Positions 14,325 to 22,823 of a stretch of 64,000 nt of DNA are shown here, piece by piece. The notes under the pieces are model-generated. The model did no database searches. It saw only the letters and a list, made by a program, of their open reading frames with translations, and was not told the DNA's origin. Source of the stretch: Rhodanobacter denitrificans. GTDB lineage: Bacteria > Pseudomonadota > Gammaproteobacteria > Xanthomonadales > Rhodanobacteraceae. The position numbers and the translations under genes are program-made. Location of the stretch: the NCBI RefSeq assembly GCF_000230695.2, contig NC_020541.1:2790001-2854000 (forward strand), given 5' to 3'. Position 1 is the first letter of the stretch. Every line of letters begins with the position of its first letter.

Positions 14325-16508
14325 ATGACCATGCCACTTTCCCGCACTCCCCTGCTGCTCGCCCTGCTCGCGGCGGTCGCGCCCGCCCACGCCGACCACA
14401 GCGCCGACAAGCCGCAAGCGACGCAGCTGGCGCCCGTTCACGTGGAAGCCGACCGCGCCAAGGGCTACCGCGCCGACAGCTCGCAGATCGACACCTTTGG
14501 CAGCTTCGGCAGCGCGCCGCTGCACGACACGCCGGCCGCGATCAGCGTGATCACCCGCGACCAGATCGACGACCGCCAGCCGCGCACGCTGAGCGAGCTG
14601 GCCCGTTCCGACGCGGCGCTCGGCGACAACTACGCGCCGGTCGGCTACTACCAGGACCTCGCCATCCGCGGCTTCACGCTGGATCTGGCCACCGGCTACC
14701 GGCTCAACGACATGACCATCAGCGGCGAGCAGCTGACCCCGCTGGAGGACAAGCAGCGGGTGGAGATCCTCAAGGGCCTGGGCGGACTCGAAGCCGGCGT
14801 GGTCGCGCCGGGCGGCCTGGTCAACTACGTCAGCAAACGCCCCGCCGACGTGCGCAGCGCCACCGTCGGCACCGACTCGCACGGCTCGCGCTACGTCGCG
14901 GTGGACGTCGGCGGCTGGCTGTCGCCCGCCTTCGGCGTGCGGGTGAACGCCGCACACGAGGACATGCATTCCTGGGTCGAGCACGCCGACGGCCGGCGCA
15001 ACTTCCTCTCGCTGGCGGCGGACTGGAAGATCAGCGCGGACACCACACTGCAGCTTGACACCGACTACCAGACCAGCGGCCAGCGCTCGGTCTCCGGCTA
15101 CCAGCTGCTGGGCGGCACGGCCCTGCCGCCCCACCCCAGCCGCACACGCATGCTCGGCTTCCAGCCGTGGCAGCAGCCAGTGGGCATCGCGGCCAGCAAC
15201 AGCACCGCGCGCCTCGACCATCGCTTCGGCGACGCCTGGAGCGTGCAGCTCTCGGCCGGCCACAGCCGCAGCCGGATCAACGACAACGTCGCCTTCGCCT
15301 ACGGCTGCTTCTATGCGCCGGCCTGCGCCAGCGGCGCCACGCCGGGCTATTTCTTCGCGCCGAACGGCGACTACGACGTCTACGATTTCCGCAGCCCCGG
15401 CGACACCCGCGTCAACGACGAGGTGCGCGCCGTGCTCAAGGGCAGCGTCGACACCGGCGCCATCGGCCACGAGATCAGCCTTGGCGCCAGCGCGTTCCGC
15501 CGCACCCTCGATCAGCGGCCGTATGTCTACGACTACGTGGGCACGGCCAACATCGACGAGGCCAACCCGCCCTATTTCGCCCCCTCGCCGAGCCAGCCGG
15601 GGCCGTCCGCGCGCACGCTGACCAGTTGGCAGCATTCGCTGTTCGCGCTGGACCGCCTGCACCTGGGCGAGCACTGGCAGCTGCTCGGCGGCGGCCGCTT
15701 CGTGCGCCTGCACGAACGCGATTACGACGGCAGCGGGCTGCTCCAGCGCGACACCCGGCTGAGCAAGTTCCTGCCGCAGACGGCGCTGATGTGGCAGCCG
15801 ATCGCGCCGCTGACCACCTACCTCAGCTACAGCAAGGGCCTGTCGCTGGGCGCGCAGGCGCCGTACTGGACCTCCAACGGCGGCACCACGCTGGCGCCGA
15901 TGCTGTCGCGCCAGCTTGAGGCCGGCGTGAAGTACGACTGGAGCGACGCGCTCAGCCTCAATGCCGCGCTGTACCGCATCCGTCAGGCCTACCAGTTCGC
16001 GCAACCGGACAGCACCCCTGAAGGCTTCACCTTCGTGCAGCGCGGCAGCGAGGTGCACAGCGGGCTGGAGCTCGGCGCCGCCGGCCGCATCAGCGACGAC
16101 CTGCGCCTTACTGCCAGCATCAACCTGATCCGTGCCCGCACGCAGGACACCGGCACGCCCGCCTACGAAGGCCACCAGGTCATCAACGTGCCGCGTCTGC
16201 GTTCGGCCGTCTATCTGGATTACCGCCTGCCGTTCGCCCCGCAGCTGAGCCTGCTCGGCGGCTGGCGCTACGCCGGCAGCAATCCCGCCACGCCCGAGGG
16301 CACGGTCAAGGTGCAGGCCTACCACGTGTTCGACGCCGGACTGCGCTACGAGAGCCGGTGGCGCGACCACTCGCTGACCTGGCGGCTGAACGTCGACAAC
16401 GTGTTCGACCGCTTCTACTGGCGCGATACCGGCAGCACCGGCGGCGACCGCTACCTGTTCCCGGGTGCGCCGCGGCTGGCCCGGCTCTCGCTGACCGTGG
16501 CATTCTGA
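14325..16508 (+). CDS. TonB-dependent outer-membrane receptor, probable thiamine uptake
   Basis: A 727-residue outer-membrane receptor. A signal peptide covers about residues 1-25 (LLLALLAAVAPAHA), then a plug domain (TPAAISVITRDQIDDRQ, VEILKGLGGLEAG, GGLVNYVSKRP) and a 22-strand barrel ending in a C-terminal phenylalanine. The barrel resembles ferrichrome-type siderophore receptors. Control by a TPP riboswitch and a PnuT partner 10 bp downstream argue instead for thiamine or a thiamine-related compound, as proposed for riboswitch-linked receptors in xanthomonads. The start could also be the ATG two codons later (14331). Confidence 0.9.
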   Translation: MTMPLSRTPLLLALLAAVAPAHADHSADKPQATQLAPVHVEADRAKGYRADSSQIDTFGSFGSAPLHDTPAAISVITRDQIDDRQPRTLSELARSDAALGDNYAPVGYYQDLAIRGFTLDLATGYRLNDMTISGEQLTPLEDKQRVEILKGLGGLEAGVVAPGGLVNYVSKRPADVRSATVGTDSHGSRYVAVDVGGWLSPAFGVRVNAAHEDMHSWVEHADGRRNFLSLAADWKISADTTLQLDTDYQTSGQRSVSGYQLLGGTALPPHPSRTRMLGFQPWQQPVGIAASNSTARLDHRFGDAWSVQLSAGHSRSRINDNVAFAYGCFYAPACASGATPGYFFAPNGDYDVYDFRSPGDTRVNDEVRAVLKGSVDTGAIGHEISLGASAFRRTLDQRPYVYDYVGTANIDEANPPYFAPSPSQPGPSARTLTSWQHSLFALDRLHLGEHWQLLGGGRFVRLHERDYDGSGLLQRDTRLSKFLPQTALMWQPIAPLTTYLSYSKGLSLGAQAPYWTSNGGTTLAPMLSRQLEAGVKYDWSDALSLNAALYRIRQAYQFAQPDSTPEGFTFVQRGSEVHSGLELGAAGRISDDLRLTASINLIRARTQDTGTPAYEGHQVINVPRLRSAVYLDYRLPFAPQLSLLGGWRYAGSNPATPEGTVKVQAYHVFDAGLRYESRWRDHSLTWRLNVDNVFDRFYWRDTGSTGGDRYLFPGAPRLARLSLTVAF

Positions 16509-16518
16509 GCGCCGGCGC

Positions 16519-17106
16519 ATGGTACGGATCGAACTCGCCGCCGCACTGGTCAGCGCCTGGGCCGTCTGGCTCACCACCCGCCGCCGCCCGTGGTGCTGGC
16601 CGGTGGGACTGGTCTCGGTGCTGGTCTACGCGTGGGTGTTCGTCCACGCCAAGCTGTACTCCGATGCGCTGCTGCAGCTGGCCTTCGCGCTGCTGATCGG
16701 CTACGGCTGGTGGCGCTGGCTGCAGCACATGGGCGGGGACGGTCGTGTGGAAGTGGCCGCCCTGCCGCGGCGGCAGGCCGTCGCGCACCTGGCCATCGGC
16801 GGCCTCGGCGCGCTGGCGCTGGGCGCGTTCATGCACTACCGCACCGACGCCGCGCTGCCCTGGCTGGACGCGGCGCTGACCGCCTTCAGTCTGGTCGCGC
16901 AGTGGTGGCAGGCGAAGCGGCACGTCGCTTCGTGGTGGCTGTGGATCGCGGTAGACGTGATCTACGTGGGCGAGTACGTCTACAAGCACCTGCTGATCAC
17001 CTCGGTGCTGTACGCCGGCTTCGTGCTGCTGGCGGTGCTCGGCCTGCGCGCATGGCGGCGCGTGGCGAAGACCGCGGCGCCACACCAACCGGGCACGGCT
17101 TATTGA
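16519..17106 (+). CDS. pnuT: PnuC-family transporter, probable thiamine permease PnuT
   Basis: A 195-residue inner-membrane protein with about seven hydrophobic helices. The PnuC-family signature is visible in WWQAKRHVASWWLWIAVDV followed by YVGEYVYK and a last helix. PnuC members carry nicotinamide riboside, and PnuT members carry thiamine. Assignment to thiamine rests on the upstream TPP riboswitch and the 10-bp spacing from the TonB receptor, which make one riboswitch-controlled operon. It converges on the SLOG-domain gene. Confidence 0.88.
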   Translation: MVRIELAAALVSAWAVWLTTRRRPWCWPVGLVSVLVYAWVFVHAKLYSDALLQLAFALLIGYGWWRWLQHMGGDGRVEVAALPRRQAVAHLAIGGLGALALGAFMHYRTDAALPWLDAALTAFSLVAQWWQAKRHVASWWLWIAVDVIYVGEYVYKHLLITSVLYAGFVLLAVLGLRAWRRVAKTAAPHQPGTAY

Positions 17107-17108
17107 AA

Positions 17109-17140
17109 GATCGGCACGGCTCCGGCCAGCCGAACCGATC
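17109..17140. terminator. Hairpin between convergent pnuT and SLOG genes
   Basis: GATCGG (17109-17114) pairs with CCGATC (17135-17140), and CGGCT (17117-17121) pairs with AGCCG (17128-17132). It fills the gap between two convergent stop codons and could end transcription from either side. No strong U-run is present on either strand. Confidence 0.45.
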
Positions 17141-18824
17141 AGAGCTTGCTGTGCTCCACCTGGCGTTCGCGCTGCATCAGCGTCCATTCGGCGTGTTCGG
17201 TCAGTGCCGCGTCGCCGAGCGAAAGCAGGATCTGCCGCTGCAGCACGGGATCGTGCGTGCGGTCCAGTGCCGCGCGCGCGCTGGCGAAGATGCGCTGCAT
17301 GAAGCGGTACTGTCTGATCAATTCCTTGTCGGCCTTGCGGTAGGCGTAAGCCTCGCGCACGGCGGCGATGATCGACAGCACCGCCATGATCAGCACCAGG
17401 ACGGTCTTGGTGTCGTGCGACAGCCGGTGCACGAACACCGCCAGGAACACGCTGATCGCGACGCCGCCCCACAGGCTGAGCGAGCCGACCACCTCGGTGA
17501 CATGGTGCAGTCCGGTGCGCTCGGCGGTCTTGCGCTCGTAGTAATGAAGCTGGCCGGACTTGCCGGACTCGCCGACCCACTCCGCAATGACCTGCGTCAG
17601 TGCCGCGGGCGACGGCTGCGCCGGCCGGGTCGCCGCATGGAGGCCGGCGGCACGCATGACGTTGCGGATCCAGCCCAGCTCGATGTTCTGCCTCTGCAGG
17701 AAGTTGTCGTGGGCGAACTCGTGGTCGGCGTTCGCCGAGATGTTCGCCCGCTGCCAGTACGACTGGATCCGCAAACCCTCCGCCAGCGCGCGGTAGTCCA
17801 GGTACTTGCGATGCCAGCCGCGGCGCCGGGCCAGCATCGCCACCGCGCCGCCGCTGGCGAACAGCAGCAGGAACAGGTAGATCAGGAAGTCCTGCGCGGG
17901 CAGATGGGCGTAGAACGTGAAGGCGATGCCCATCAGTGCCGCCAGCGTGTAGGTCAGGCGCATCGCCAGCAGCACGCGCCGCTGGAAATGCAGCGCCAGC
18001 CAGTCGGCGGCGTGGAACAGGCTGTCGATGTCTGCCGCGTCACCCGCCGCGTCGGCCTGCCGCACCGATGCCGCGATCTCGCCGGCATATGTGTCGCACT
18101 CGCCGTTGAACTCGACCATGCGCGCGAACATCAACCGGAAATCCGCCGGCAGGCTGTCGGCAGCTGAAACCGTATCGGCGGTGCGCCACAACGTCTGCAA
18201 CGGCAGCAACCCGGCGGCCGGCGCGCCATCGGCCCCGTCGCGCGAACAGACGATGTGGTAGAGCAGGCTCTCGTCGCCGCCGCCCAGCACGTGGCGCGTA
18301 TCCTGCCGCCGGTCGATCAGGCCGGGCATGGTGCCGTTCAGGTGGTAGTTGACGATCTGCGCGGTGCCGCCGAGCCGGCCCGATACCTTGCCGTCCCAGA
18401 TCGCCAGCAGGATGTGGCAGTGGCTGGCGATATACACGCCGGCCTTGGCGTACTGGCGATCGCGCGCGAGGCCCGGCGTGCCGAGATCAAGCAACAACTG
18501 CCCCTTCGGCGGCGGTAGCGGCACGATCTCGGCCTGATTGCACAAGCGGTGAAAGTCGGCACGCACGGCCGCACTGGAGAAGTCCTCGACGTACAGATCC
18601 GGCGGCAGCGGCAGCGGCGCGACCAGCCGTGCGCCGGCGGCGAGCGCCTCCTGCGCCACCAGCTGGTCGCCGCCCTCGGCCAGCGCGGACACCACCACCA
18701 GCGGCAGCCCGGGGAAATCGCGCCGGAGCTGCGCCAGGAAATCCCGCACGCATTGCCGGATCGGCTCGATTTCGTCGGCGGGGATGTTGCGATGGCTGGT
18801 GACGCCGATGACCAGTGGAGTCAT
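17139..18824 (-). CDS. SLOG-domain protein with four-helix membrane region
   Basis: A 561-residue protein. Residues 1 to about 200 look like a SLOG (Rossmann-like, DprA/LOG superfamily) nucleotide-binding domain: VIGVTSHRN at the N-terminus, VVSALAEGGDQLVAQEAL at 44-61, and HILLAIWDG at 137-145. Hydrophobic helices follow at about 284-305, 311-332, 450-467 and 472-490, with soluble helical linkers. This resembles the SLATT-type helix pairs found with nucleotide-signalling conflict systems. A good ribosome site (CAGGAAG) precedes the ATG. It is last in a minus-strand cluster with a TIR-TPR protein. Likely role: a sensor or effector that binds a nucleotide signal and acts on the membrane (inference). 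Confidence 0.75.
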   Translation of the reverse strand: MTPLVIGVTSHRNIPADEIEPIRQCVRDFLAQLRRDFPGLPLVVVSALAEGGDQLVAQEALAAGARLVAPLPLPPDLYVEDFSSAAVRADFHRLCNQAEIVPLPPPKGQLLLDLGTPGLARDRQYAKAGVYIASHCHILLAIWDGKVSGRLGGTAQIVNYHLNGTMPGLIDRRQDTRHVLGGGDESLLYHIVCSRDGADGAPAAGLLPLQTLWRTADTVSAADSLPADFRLMFARMVEFNGECDTYAGEIAASVRQADAAGDAADIDSLFHAADWLALHFQRRVLLAMRLTYTLAALMGIAFTFYAHLPAQDFLIYLFLLLFASGGAVAMLARRRGWHRKYLDYRALAEGLRIQSYWQRANISANADHEFAHDNFLQRQNIELGWIRNVMRAAGLHAATRPAQPSPAALTQVIAEWVGESGKSGQLHYYERKTAERTGLHHVTEVVGSLSLWGGVAISVFLAVFVHRLSHDTKTVLVLIMAVLSIIAAVREAYAYRKADKELIRQYRFMQRIFASARAALDRTHDPVLQRQILLSLGDAALTEHAEWTLMQRERQVEHSKL

Positions 18825-18967
18825 GTGGCTTCCTGGCGATGAATGGTCACGATGGACAGGTCACACGCAGCTTCGCCGGCCCATGCTTCGCAGGAATCCA
18901 TGCGGCTGCCTTCTCGCGAAGCTGCATGAGCTGCTGGACGCATGGCGTGGTATCGGCGCCAACGCGC

Positions 18968-19129
18968 CTACGTGTTTTTTATCATCGGGTTGGTGGCTTG
19001 GTCCGGCGTTGGCGTTCCTGTCAGCCCGGATTCGGCAACGGGTTCGCTGGCTGCAGCGTCCGTCTCGTTGTCGGCGGGCGGAGGCACTGCCGGGGTGTTC
19101 TGATTTTCCTTGCTGGTGGTCTTGGACAT
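18968..19129 (-). CDS. Small acidic protein with TNPMIKNT tail
   Basis: A 53-residue protein that I do not recognise. It is low-complexity, rich in Pro, Ala, Glu and Asp, and probably disordered, with no signal peptide. A ribosome site (TGGAGACC) precedes ATG at 19129. Its last eight residues, TNPMIKNT, nearly repeat the end of the next upstream protein (TNPTIKNT). It lies between that gene (38 bp) and the SLOG gene (143 bp) on the same strand. The gap to the SLOG gene holds a 9-bp inverted repeat (GCAGCTTCG at 18867 and its complement at 18917) and no gene. Confidence 0.6.
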   Translation of the reverse strand: MSKTTSKENQNTPAVPPPADNETDAAASEPVAESGLTGTPTPDQATNPMIKNT

Positions 19130-19167
19130 GATGGTCTCCAGAGTGTTGGAACCGATGGATGCAGACG

Positions 19168-19566
19168 CTAGGTATTCTTGATCGTCGGATTCGTGGTCTG
19201 CCCCGTGATGGAGGTCTTCTTCGACTGATAGACCGTGCCGCCGATCGTGGCGCTCAGCTGGTAGATCCAGGTTCCTGTCGTGCTGGCGCTGTTGTTGAGG
19301 TCGCTCATGGTTATTTCGTTGCCGTTCGAGCTGAGCGTCGGGGAGCCGAAGATGCCCGCCGGTGGCGCCGGGTCGACCCAGGCGAAACCCGGCTCGGCCG
19401 CGTCTTGCGCATTGAACGACCCCGACGCCGCATTGCCGCTCAGCTGCCAGGTGATGGTCTGCGCGTTGGGGCCTCGGCTGACGTGGTTCGCGTTGTCTTT
19501 CTGATCGATGTCGAGACTTGGCGGGCTCGTGCTGTTGTCGAGGGTGACCTTGAGAAGGTTTGGCAT
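19168..19566 (-). CDS. Small beta-rich protein with TNPTIKNT tail
   Basis: A 132-residue protein with alternating hydrophobic residues and many Ser, Thr, Asn and Gly, suggesting one Ig-like beta-sandwich (TITWQLSG and GTWIYQLSA look like strands). No signal peptide or membrane segment is seen. It may belong to the DP-EP family of unknown function, which I suggest from memory with low confidence. ATG at 19566 has a ribosome site (CAAGGAA). The C-terminal eight residues TNPTIKNT match the neighbouring 53-residue protein. It sits 80 bp downstream of the TIR-TPR gene in the same orientation. Confidence 0.7.
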   Translation of the reverse strand: MPNLLKVTLDNSTSPPSLDIDQKDNANHVSRGPNAQTITWQLSGNAASGSFNAQDAAEPGFAWVDPAPPAGIFGSPTLSSNGNEITMSDLNNSASTTGTWIYQLSATIGGTVYQSKKTSITGQTTNPTIKNT

Positions 19567-19646
19567 GATGGATTCCTTGGTGATGAGGGTTTGATCCGAT
19601 ACCGCACTTGCCGGTGTTGCCTTTTCCCTGTTCGTCTTGCCCAGCC

Positions 19647-21860
19647 TTACTGGCGGGCGCTGGTGTCGGTTGCCGCCAGCAGCTTCTGCTGGAATGCCGC
19701 ATTGACCGGGTAGTCGATCCGCTCTCGCCGCAGCACGGCCAGCAGCGCCGCATCGCGGTAGCCGCTGCTCCACAGTTGCCGGATCACCGGCTGTGCCTCG
19801 GTCTTTCTGCCAAGCGCAAGCAGGGCTTCAATTTGCAACGCCAGCAGCCGGGGATCGCTGCCGCCGCTTTTCACCGCTTTCACCGCACTCAATGCGTCGT
19901 CGCGCAATTGCTGCGCGGCGCTTGCGTCGTCGGTGACCGCGGCAAGCAACAGCTTCGCGCCCACCGTGGCCAGCAAGGTGGCCCGGTCGTCGGGTTGCTG
20001 GGCGAGCAGTGGGTCGAGCATGCTCAGCACGGCCCGGGCCTGCGCTCGCGCCACGTCGGTCCGGCCGGCGGCTCGCGATTGCGCGGCCTGTTCCAGTCGC
20101 GCCTCGGCAAATCCACGCTGCCAGGCAGTGTTGTCCGGGTCCTGTCGGGTCAGGCTGGCGAAGATCGCCAACGCCTGCGCGGTGAGCGCCGCCGGCGCGG
20201 TCGCGCCGCCGCTCAGGCGCCGCAAGCGGCTCAGCTGGGTGGCGTACAGTGCCGCATGTTCCTGGAAGTCGGTATTGCCCGGATCGGCCGTCCGCAACTG
20301 CATGGCGATGTCGACCGCCTGCTGCAATCCGGCGATGCCAGAGGTGACATTGCCGGCCAGTGCCTGCGTACGTCCCAGGATGGCGTGCACGGTCAGCATG
20401 CTGTCACGCTGGCTGGTGTCCTTGGGATCGCGCGCCGCCAGCGCGGACTCGATCGCGTCGTCGGCGGCGTATTGCGCGATCGCTGTAGCCAGCTCACCAC
20501 GCATCAGCGCCAGCTTGCCGAGATTGTTGTGTGCCACGCCTAGCGATGCCGCCCACTCGGCATTGCCGGGCTGGGCCGCGACCAGCTTGCGCATCAGGAG
20601 CAGCATGCTCCGGTACGAGAGCATTGCATCGTCCAGTCGGCCGCGCGCCTCCATCGCATGGCCGAGGTTGTTGTCGATCGTCGCCAGCTGGAACTGCAGT
20701 TGCGTGTCATCCGGCGCGAGCACGCGCGCGCGCTGCAGGATGGCCTGCGCCGCCACGAAATCCCGCTGCGCGGCGTCCAGCTGTCCCTGCCGCCAATGGG
20801 TCATGCCGATGAACGCGTGGATTTCCGCGACGGCCAGCTGTCGCGGCACATCGGCGGGCGCGCCATCGGCGAGCGCACCCGCCAGCTTCAGGGCTGCCTG
20901 ATAGGACGTCATCGCCGCAGGCAGATGGCCCTGATCAAGCCGCATGCTGCCGATCTTCTCCAGCGCCTTGGCGCGCTGGGCCAATGCCTCGTCGGTCACA
21001 TCGGCGGTCGGCAACGCCTGGAAGTAGCTCATCGCGTGGTCGTCCACCGCTTCCAGGAGGTCCAGCCGCGAGGTTCGTGCCAGCTTGTCGTTGAGGTCGC
21101 CGAGCATGAAATTGACCAGACTCTCGGCCTGCTTCTGCCGGCGCTCGGCGGCCTGGCTGGCGACCACGGCGGCATGGCGGGCGATCAGCGCGGTGATCGC
21201 CAGGGCGGTGGTCCCCGCCATCACGATCAACGCCAGCGTGGCCAGCGCCGCCATGCGCCGGGCGCGTCGCTGCAATTCGCGCCGCTTCAGCACGTCCAGG
21301 CCGACGTCGAGCATGCCGGCGATCAGCTTCAGCTTGGCGTTGGCCTTGCCGTCCTTGCCCGGCCGCACGTCGGCGGCGATCGGCTCGGTGCGCTGGTGGC
21401 TCAACTCGCCGTCCGCGCCGAGTGGATGACGCAGCGCCGGCGCGAAGCATTCCTCTGCGGCGCGGCCGGGCAGCTCGCTGGCGCCGGGTTCGCCGTCCAC
21501 GATCAGGCAGAAGATGCGCTCGCTGCGCCCGAGCCGCTTGAACGCCAGCACCTCCTCGTTGACCCAGCGCGAACTTGCCGAGTGCGGCGAACAGATCACC
21601 AGCAGGCTTTCCGACTGGGCCAGCGCCTCGTTGACCTTGCGGCCCAGGTCGGTGGCGCTGGCCAGTTCGTCGCGGTCGCGGAAGATCGGCGCGAGACGGG
21701 CGGGGATCTCGCCGAACGCCGTCGCCTGGCCGACCAGGCGCTTCGGCACCGCATAGGTCTCCAGCGCCCGGTGCAGCCAGCCCGCCCAGGCCTTGTCCCG
21801 GTGGCTGTAGCTGATGAAGGCGCGGTACCGGCATGCCGGCGTCGCCGAGGCTGGCGTCAT
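19647..21860 (-). CDS. TIR domain, transmembrane and TPR-repeat protein
   Basis: A 737-residue protein. Residues 10-150 form a bacterial TIR domain (YRAFISYSHRDKAWAGWLH at 12-30, then SLLVICSPHSASSRWVNEEV); E102 or E103 after W99 is the candidate catalytic glutamate of NAD-cleaving TIR enzymes. A basic linker leads to one membrane helix at about 204-226. The C-terminal 500 residues are helical TPR-like repeats, with A, L and Y/W spaced as in TPRs. ATG at 21860 has GGGAGCG upstream. Members of this architecture are suspected signalling or defence proteins. It is the first gene of a minus-strand cluster with two small proteins and a SLOG membrane protein. Confidence 0.82.
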   Translation of the reverse strand: MTPASATPACRYRAFISYSHRDKAWAGWLHRALETYAVPKRLVGQATAFGEIPARLAPIFRDRDELASATDLGRKVNEALAQSESLLVICSPHSASSRWVNEEVLAFKRLGRSERIFCLIVDGEPGASELPGRAAEECFAPALRHPLGADGELSHQRTEPIAADVRPGKDGKANAKLKLIAGMLDVGLDVLKRRELQRRARRMAALATLALIVMAGTTALAITALIARHAAVVASQAAERRQKQAESLVNFMLGDLNDKLARTSRLDLLEAVDDHAMSYFQALPTADVTDEALAQRAKALEKIGSMRLDQGHLPAAMTSYQAALKLAGALADGAPADVPRQLAVAEIHAFIGMTHWRQGQLDAAQRDFVAAQAILQRARVLAPDDTQLQFQLATIDNNLGHAMEARGRLDDAMLSYRSMLLLMRKLVAAQPGNAEWAASLGVAHNNLGKLALMRGELATAIAQYAADDAIESALAARDPKDTSQRDSMLTVHAILGRTQALAGNVTSGIAGLQQAVDIAMQLRTADPGNTDFQEHAALYATQLSRLRRLSGGATAPAALTAQALAIFASLTRQDPDNTAWQRGFAEARLEQAAQSRAAGRTDVARAQARAVLSMLDPLLAQQPDDRATLLATVGAKLLLAAVTDDASAAQQLRDDALSAVKAVKSGGSDPRLLALQIEALLALGRKTEAQPVIRQLWSSGYRDAALLAVLRRERIDYPVNAAFQQKLLAATDTSARQ

Positions 21861-21987
21861 GACGCATCGCGCTCCCGCGCGAGGTGATGCACTCCCTTGC
21901 CGGGAACCCTCCCCCATCCGCTCGACCGGACCCTGGGCACCCAGCCACCCCTCGGGCGGCACCCGTAGGGAAGAACGCTAGCACCAA

Positions 21988-22009
21988 AAATGTGATGTAA
22001 ATCTCATTT
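21988..22009. promoter_or_regulatory. Candidate CRP/Clp-type operator in the TIR upstream region
   Basis: The 309-bp gap between the TIR gene and the DUF4124 gene holds no gene. It contains TGTGA-TGTAAA-TCTCA (21991-22006) flanked by A and T runs, one mismatch from the CRP/Clp consensus TGTGA-N6-TCACA. A larger imperfect inverted repeat (ACCAAAAATG with CATTTTTTGGT, 21983-22015) surrounds it. The site is about 130 bp upstream of the TIR start and 160 bp upstream of the DUF4124 start, so either gene could be its target. Confidence 0.45.
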
Positions 22010-22169
22010 TTTGGTAGCGGGAGCCGATTTCACGGTCCGGTTTTTTGCGACCCGCGGCTGGCCCCCCTTCCGCCTCGGGCCTGGCCACCCCGAAGCCGCG
22101 ACGCTCCCGGCTGCCTGGCAGGGCCCCCGGCATGCGGGCGATGCCGGCCGGGTGCAGAATGTCGCCATC

Positions 22170-22805
22170 ATGAGAAGCCTGACCGCGGGAATCCGTTGCC
22201 TGGCTGCCGCCATGCTGTTGGCCGCAGCGCCGACGGCCGGCGCCCAGAACATCTACAAATGCACGCAGGGTGGCCAGGTCGCCTACACCGACCACCCCTG
22301 CCCGAACGGCAGCGGCGAGCTGCTGCACCAGGCCGACGACACCGAAGTCATCGACCGCTACCTGCGCCTGGGTCAGGACGAGCTGGCCAAGCGCTATGCG
22401 CAATCGCGTCACCTCGAAGCGCTCTACCAGCAGCGCGTCGACGCCCGCCAGCAGGCCATGGACGAGAAGGCCCAGCGCGATGCCGACGAGGCCTATGCGG
22501 CGCAGCAACGCGCCGAGGAGGCCCAGCAGCAGGCGCTGGCAGACCAGGCAGCGGCACAGGCCGCCGAGCGCGACCGGTTGCAGGCCGAGAACACGGCGCT
22601 GCGCCAGCAGAACGCGGATTACCAGAACCAGCTGAGCCAGCCGGTCTACAACGCCCCGCCCGCCTACTGGGGCGCCCCGCCGTACCCGCGCCGCCATCGC
22701 GACCGAGACCACGACGGCGACCATGACCACCAGCCGCCACCGGTATCGGACAAGCCGATCTTCCACCCGTGCAAGCAGTTGGCCGGTGGCCGCACGCAGT
22801 GCTGA
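22170..22805 (+). CDS. Exported DUF4124-domain protein
   Basis: A 211-residue protein with a signal peptide (about 1-27, ending PTAGAQ) and an N-terminal DUF4124 domain: NIYKCTQGGQVAYTDHPCP, with the two cysteines typical of the family. A long charged coiled-coil follows (about residues 60-155, rich in Gln, Ala and Glu), then a Pro/Arg/Asp/His-rich tail ending in two further cysteines. DUF4124 proteins are periplasmic and of unknown function, and common in xanthomonads. The next gene converges on it 18 bp away. Confidence 0.85.
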   Translation: MRSLTAGIRCLAAAMLLAAAPTAGAQNIYKCTQGGQVAYTDHPCPNGSGELLHQADDTEVIDRYLRLGQDELAKRYAQSRHLEALYQQRVDARQQAMDEKAQRDADEAYAAQQRAEEAQQQALADQAAAQAAERDRLQAENTALRQQNADYQNQLSQPVYNAPPAYWGAPPYPRRHRDRDHDGDHDHQPPPVSDKPIFHPCKQLAGGRTQC

Positions 22806-22823
22806 AGCGGCGGCGTACCGCCC

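Noticed and set aside
11313..16577. A continuous minus-strand open frame of about 1750 codons
   Set aside because: It only joins the real response regulator at 11313-11900 to antisense of the AEC, kinase and TonB genes. High GC content keeps antisense frames open; no ribosome site or domain supports it.
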